Of a DNA stretch of 64,000 bases, positions 61,351 through 64,000 are shown piece by piece. A program made the translations under genes and the position numbers. The notes under the pieces are model-generated. The model was not told where the DNA came from, searched no databases, and saw only the letters and a list, made by a program, of their open reading frames with translations. Numbering within the stretch: position 1 is the stretch's first letter; every line of letters starts with the position of its first letter. The DNA is from Bradyrhizobium sp. CCGB01 (lineage in GTDB: Bacteria > Pseudomonadota > Alphaproteobacteria > Rhizobiales > Xanthobacteraceae), in contig NZ_JANADK010000001.1 in NCBI RefSeq assembly GCF_024199795.1, positions 6,324,001 through 6,388,000 on the forward strand, given 5' to 3'.

Positions 61351-61365
61351 CTAACAAAGGGTGAA
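61351..61365 (-). promoter_or_regulatory. CtrA-like box before flagellin 2
   Basis: On the minus strand it reads TTCA-CCCTTTG-TTAGC: N7 spacing is kept and each half has one mismatch. It is paralogous to the box at 63955. Confidence 0.45.
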
Positions 61366-61540
61366 ACGAACCTCGCCTGCATAAGCACCGGTTCACCATA
61401 ACGCGGCGAACGACGTTGGCATGGCGGGCAATCAAGCTGAAATTGCTGGCGTTTCTCCGCGCTTACGCTCCATTAACCATAACCGCTGGTTACTTTTCCG
61501 AACGACGGGTAAGCCTCCCGCTCCTCTCTCCGGACAAACA

Positions 61541-61566
61541 AAAACGGCGGGGCCGAAGCCCCGCCG
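61541..61566 (-). terminator. Terminator of flagellin gene 3
   Basis: CGGCGGGGC-CGAA-GCCCCGCCG, a perfect 9-bp stem (61545-61566), with a minus-strand T-run formed by the AAAA at 61541. Confidence 0.92.
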
Positions 61567-61595
61567 CTCTATCTTGTTGCGATGTCGTCCGCTGA

Positions 61596-63875
61596 TTAGC
61601 GGAGCAGCTGCAGCACGCTCTGCTGCGACTGGTTGGCCAGCGAGAGCGCGGAGACCGCGATCGACTGACGGGTCGACAGCGCCTGGCTGTTGGCCGCTTC
61701 GACGTTGGTGTCGGCCAGGGTCAGGTTCGACGAGCCGGTCTGCAGCACGTTGATCAGGTTCTTGTTGAAGTCCTGACGCACCTGCACGATCGTGAGGTTC
61801 GAACCCAGAGCCGACGCTTCCGAACGCAGCGTGCTCGACGCAGTGTTCAGGTTGGTCAGCACCTTGTTGGTGGCAGCGTTGTCGATGAAGTCGACACCGC
61901 TGGTCAGCGCGGCGAGGCCCAGACCCTTCGAGTTGTAGGTCACGCCGGTGATGCTGAGGCTCGACTTGGCAGTTTCGTCGAACACCAGCTTGAGCTGGTC
62001 GCCGTTCAGCAGGTTGACGCCGTTGAACGAAGAGTCCTGCGCAGTCGAGTCGATCTGCTGCAGGATGTTGTTGTACTGGTTGACCAGGTTGGCACGGGAC
62101 GTCTGCGCAACAGTATCCTGGACGGGGCTGGAAGCCGTCGAGAACGTCAGCGCCGTGGTCAGCGTTCCGCCGATCGAGCCACCCGCGGTGCTCGAACCGA
62201 TGGTCGAGGACGCGTAGTCGTTGGTGGTCGAGATCGTCAGCAGGCCATTGGCGTCGATCGTGGCGGACAGGTTGTTCGCCTGCAGCTTCGAGTTGAGCTG
62301 ATCGAGCGTCTTGACCGTGCCGTTGGTGCCGTCGCCGAAGGTGACGTCGACCGCCGTTCCAGCGTTGAACGCGGAGAAGGTCAAGGTCTTGCCGGCGATG
62401 CCGCCCAGGCCCGAAGTCCGGGCCGCGTTGAACGCGGTCGAGGTGCCGGTGTTGCCGGCGAAGCCGAGTGCGTTCAGCGCATTGCCGGTGCCAGTGATCG
62501 ACAGGTCGGCGTTGATGCCGGTCGAGACCTTGAGCTGACCCGAGGCGTTGACCGACGATTTGGTCTGGCCGGTGGCGGCCGCAAGCGTCGCGGTGCCGTT
62601 GGCGGCGACAGTCGCGGTCTGGACGCCGGTGGCGAGGTCGATCGCGTTCAGCACGTCGGCAACCGTGCCGGCCTGCAGATACACGGTCGAGTTGCCGCTG
62701 CCGTCGGTCACGAGCGCACCGCTCGCGCCGGAGCCGCTGGCAACGGCCGGAGCACCGGTCGAGCCCGGGGTCGGCGCGTTCTTGAAGGTGATGACCTTAC
62801 CGTTGACGTTCAGCGTCGAGCCGTCGGCGATCGTCGCACCGAGCGAAGTCGCGCTGGTGGTGCGGTTGACGTTGACGGTGGCATTGCCGCCGCCGACCGC
62901 CGAGGACAGACCGAGAGCCTTGAGCAGGTCGGCCTTGCCGGTGACGGCGAGATCAGCGCCCGTCGAGCTCTTCAGCGTGACGGCGCCCGCAGCAACGCTC
63001 GAGGCGGTCTGGCTGACGCTGGTCGCGATCGTCGCAGCACCCGAGGTGATCGAGGCCGTCTTGACGCCGCTGGCCAGATCGACCGCGGTCAAGAGATCGT
63101 TGACCGTCGCGGTCGGCGTGGTCGTGGTGCCGAGATAGACGGTGGTGTTGCCGCTGCCGTCGGTGACGAGGTTACCGCTGACGCCCGAACCGGACGGAAC
63201 ACCCGTGCTCGCCGGGGCGGAGCCCGCGCGGAAGGTGATGGTCTTGCCGTTGACGGTGAGCGTGTCGCCGTCGGCGGGCTGGGCGTTGCCGACCAGGCCG
63301 GTCGCCGTTGCCGCACCGTTCGCGATCAGGGTGATCGCACCGGTCAGCGCGGTGGTGCCGTCGCCGGCCGTTGCCGCCGCACCGGTCACGGTGCCGATGG
63401 TGGCGCCGAGCGTCGTGGTGCCGCTTGCCGCATGCGTGCCGCCGGCGGTGCCGTCATAGAGCACGTTGCTGCTCGCGGTCGCGCTCGCATAGGACGTGGT
63501 GCCACGCAGGTCAGACGCGGTCGCACCGGAGATCGTGGTGGAGACGTTGGACTTGGTGGAGTAGCCGACGGTGGTCTGCAGCGCCTGGTTGGCGATCGAC
63601 TTGGCGCTGTCGATCAGCTTCTGCAGCGAGGTGATGCCGGTGTTGGCAGCCTGCAGCACCTGGACGCCGTTGGCGATACCATCGAGCAGGTTGTTGATGT
63701 CGCTGGCGCGGTTGTCGAGCGACTGTGCGGTGAAGAAGTTGGTCGGATTGTCCAGGGCCGAGTTGACGCTCTTACCGGTCGAAAGGCGGCTCTGGGTGGT
63801 GGCGAGAAGATCAGCAGTGGACTGGAGGGAGAGGAGGTTCTGACGAACCGACGAGGAGAGAACGATACCGGACAT
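61596..63875 (-). CDS. fliC: Giant flagellin 3 (thick-filament type)
   Basis: This 759-residue flagellin is almost a copy of flagellin 2. The N-terminal 200 residues differ at only a few sites and the central modules carry scattered substitutions. The same triple-module layout occurs, with DGDTLTVNGK, DGSTLNVNGK and GIAGKTLTFSAF. Ends are typical (RQNLLSLQSTADLLATTQSRLSTGKSV; SLANQSQQSVLQLLR). All three flagellins have their own terminator and promoter region, so they can be expressed separately. A fourth copy may lie beyond the window, as tandem flagellins often do in Bradyrhizobium. Confidence 0.96.
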   Translation of the reverse strand: MSGIVLSSSVRQNLLSLQSTADLLATTQSRLSTGKSVNSALDNPTNFFTAQSLDNRASDINNLLDGIANGVQVLQAANTGITSLQKLIDSAKSIANQALQTTVGYSTKSNVSTTISGATASDLRGTTSYASATASSNVLYDGTAGGTHAASGTTTLGATIGTVTGAAATAGDGTTALTGAITLIANGAATATGLVGNAQPADGDTLTVNGKTITFRAGSAPASTGVPSGSGVSGNLVTDGSGNTTVYLGTTTTPTATVNDLLTAVDLASGVKTASITSGAATIATSVSQTASSVAAGAVTLKSSTGADLAVTGKADLLKALGLSSAVGGGNATVNVNRTTSATSLGATIADGSTLNVNGKVITFKNAPTPGSTGAPAVASGSGASGALVTDGSGNSTVYLQAGTVADVLNAIDLATGVQTATVAANGTATLAAATGQTKSSVNASGQLKVSTGINADLSITGTGNALNALGFAGNTGTSTAFNAARTSGLGGIAGKTLTFSAFNAGTAVDVTFGDGTNGTVKTLDQLNSKLQANNLSATIDANGLLTISTTNDYASSTIGSSTAGGSIGGTLTTALTFSTASSPVQDTVAQTSRANLVNQYNNILQQIDSTAQDSSFNGVNLLNGDQLKLVFDETAKSSLSITGVTYNSKGLGLAALTSGVDFIDNAATNKVLTNLNTASSTLRSEASALGSNLTIVQVRQDFNKNLINVLQTGSSNLTLADTNVEAANSQALSTRQSIAVSALSLANQSQQSVLQLLR

Positions 63876-63954
63876 AAGCTGTTACCCTTCTGGTACGCAA
63901 CGCAACAAACTTCGATTAGGATTAATCGATGTGCGGGACGGTGAACGTTTGGGG

Positions 63955-63969
63955 CTAACAAAGCATGAA
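63955..63969 (-). promoter_or_regulatory. CtrA-like box before flagellin 3
   Basis: On the minus strand it reads TTCA-TGCTTTG-TTAGC, 80 bases upstream of the flagellin start. The word GGCTAACAAAG is shared with the flagellin 2 box. Confidence 0.45.
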
Positions 63970-64000
63970 GCGTGTCGCGTCAGTCCTTGCCAGGATTCAC

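Larger units (their letters stand above)
61273..61595. promoter_or_regulatory. Intergenic region before flagellin 2
   Basis: This 323-bp gap contains the CtrA-like CTAA-CAAAGGG-TGAA (61351-61365) in the same position relative to flagellin 2 as its near-copy before flagellin 3, and the terminator of flagellin 3. A TTAACCATAAC stretch at about 61472 is a further weak half-site. No gene is seen. Confidence 0.65.

Noticed and set aside
61600..63800. Repetitive DNA in the flagellin cluster resembling a repeat array
   Set aside because: The repeats are long, in-frame and coding. There are no short direct repeats with equal spacers, so it is not a CRISPR array.

Overview
The window is about 64 kb of high-GC (roughly 64-66 %) DNA from an alphaproteobacterium. 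The codon use, the run of flagellar genes with tandem flagellins of about 760 residues, CckA, FliX, FlaF and MotE, and the families of small secreted or lipoprotein genes all suggest Bradyrhizobium or a close relative. I see no prophage, integrase, transposase, CRISPR array, tRNA or rRNA. It reads as ordinary chromosome with some accessory insertions.

Left part (1-27 kb). This opens with two tandem small-RNA-like units, each ending in a strong intrinsic terminator. Mixed metabolic and hypothetical genes follow: small secreted proteins and lipoproteins, an HdeA-like protein, a PilZ protein, a YeeE/YedE-type transporter pair, a GNAT-like acyltransferase, a DsbA/FrnE oxidoreductase, two thioesterases, tandem XRE/MmyB-type regulators, a SET-domain methyltransferase and a lysine-rich DNA-binding-like protein. 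Next comes a TetR regulator divergent from a carotenoid oxygenase; the same operator motif recurs before a downstream membrane-protein operon. The part ends with iron-sulfur fumarase, an ICMT-like methyltransferase, a glutathione transferase and a lectin-like secreted protein.

Right part (27-64 kb). After a Tim44-like protein comes the cell-cycle hybrid kinase CckA and then a flagellar locus. Minus strand: flgB-flgC-fliE-fliQ-fliR-flhB, then fliL-fliM-DUF6468-motE-giant TPR protein, and fliX, flaF and three tandem giant flagellins. Plus strand: fliO-fliP, flgF-flgG-flgA-flgH, flgI-flgJ-flgN-like, and a FlaG-like gene. A non-flagellar block (hydratase, two reductase/HxlR pairs, dksA) sits between flgH and fliX. 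The locus builds the export gate, rod, P- and L-rings, C-ring switch, motor accessory proteins and filament. fliF, fliG, fliN, flhA, motA/B and the hook genes are not here.

Regulation visible in the sequence. CtrA-like boxes (TTAA-N7-TTAA and variants) lie before flgB, the TPR gene, fliL, fliX, flaF and each flagellin. GG-N10-GC sigma-54-type promoters lie before flgF and flgI. This suggests a Caulobacter-style CckA/CtrA to FliX/sigma-54 hierarchy. REP-like palindromic repeats are scattered through the intergenic gaps, one of them inside the fliE-fliQ operon.
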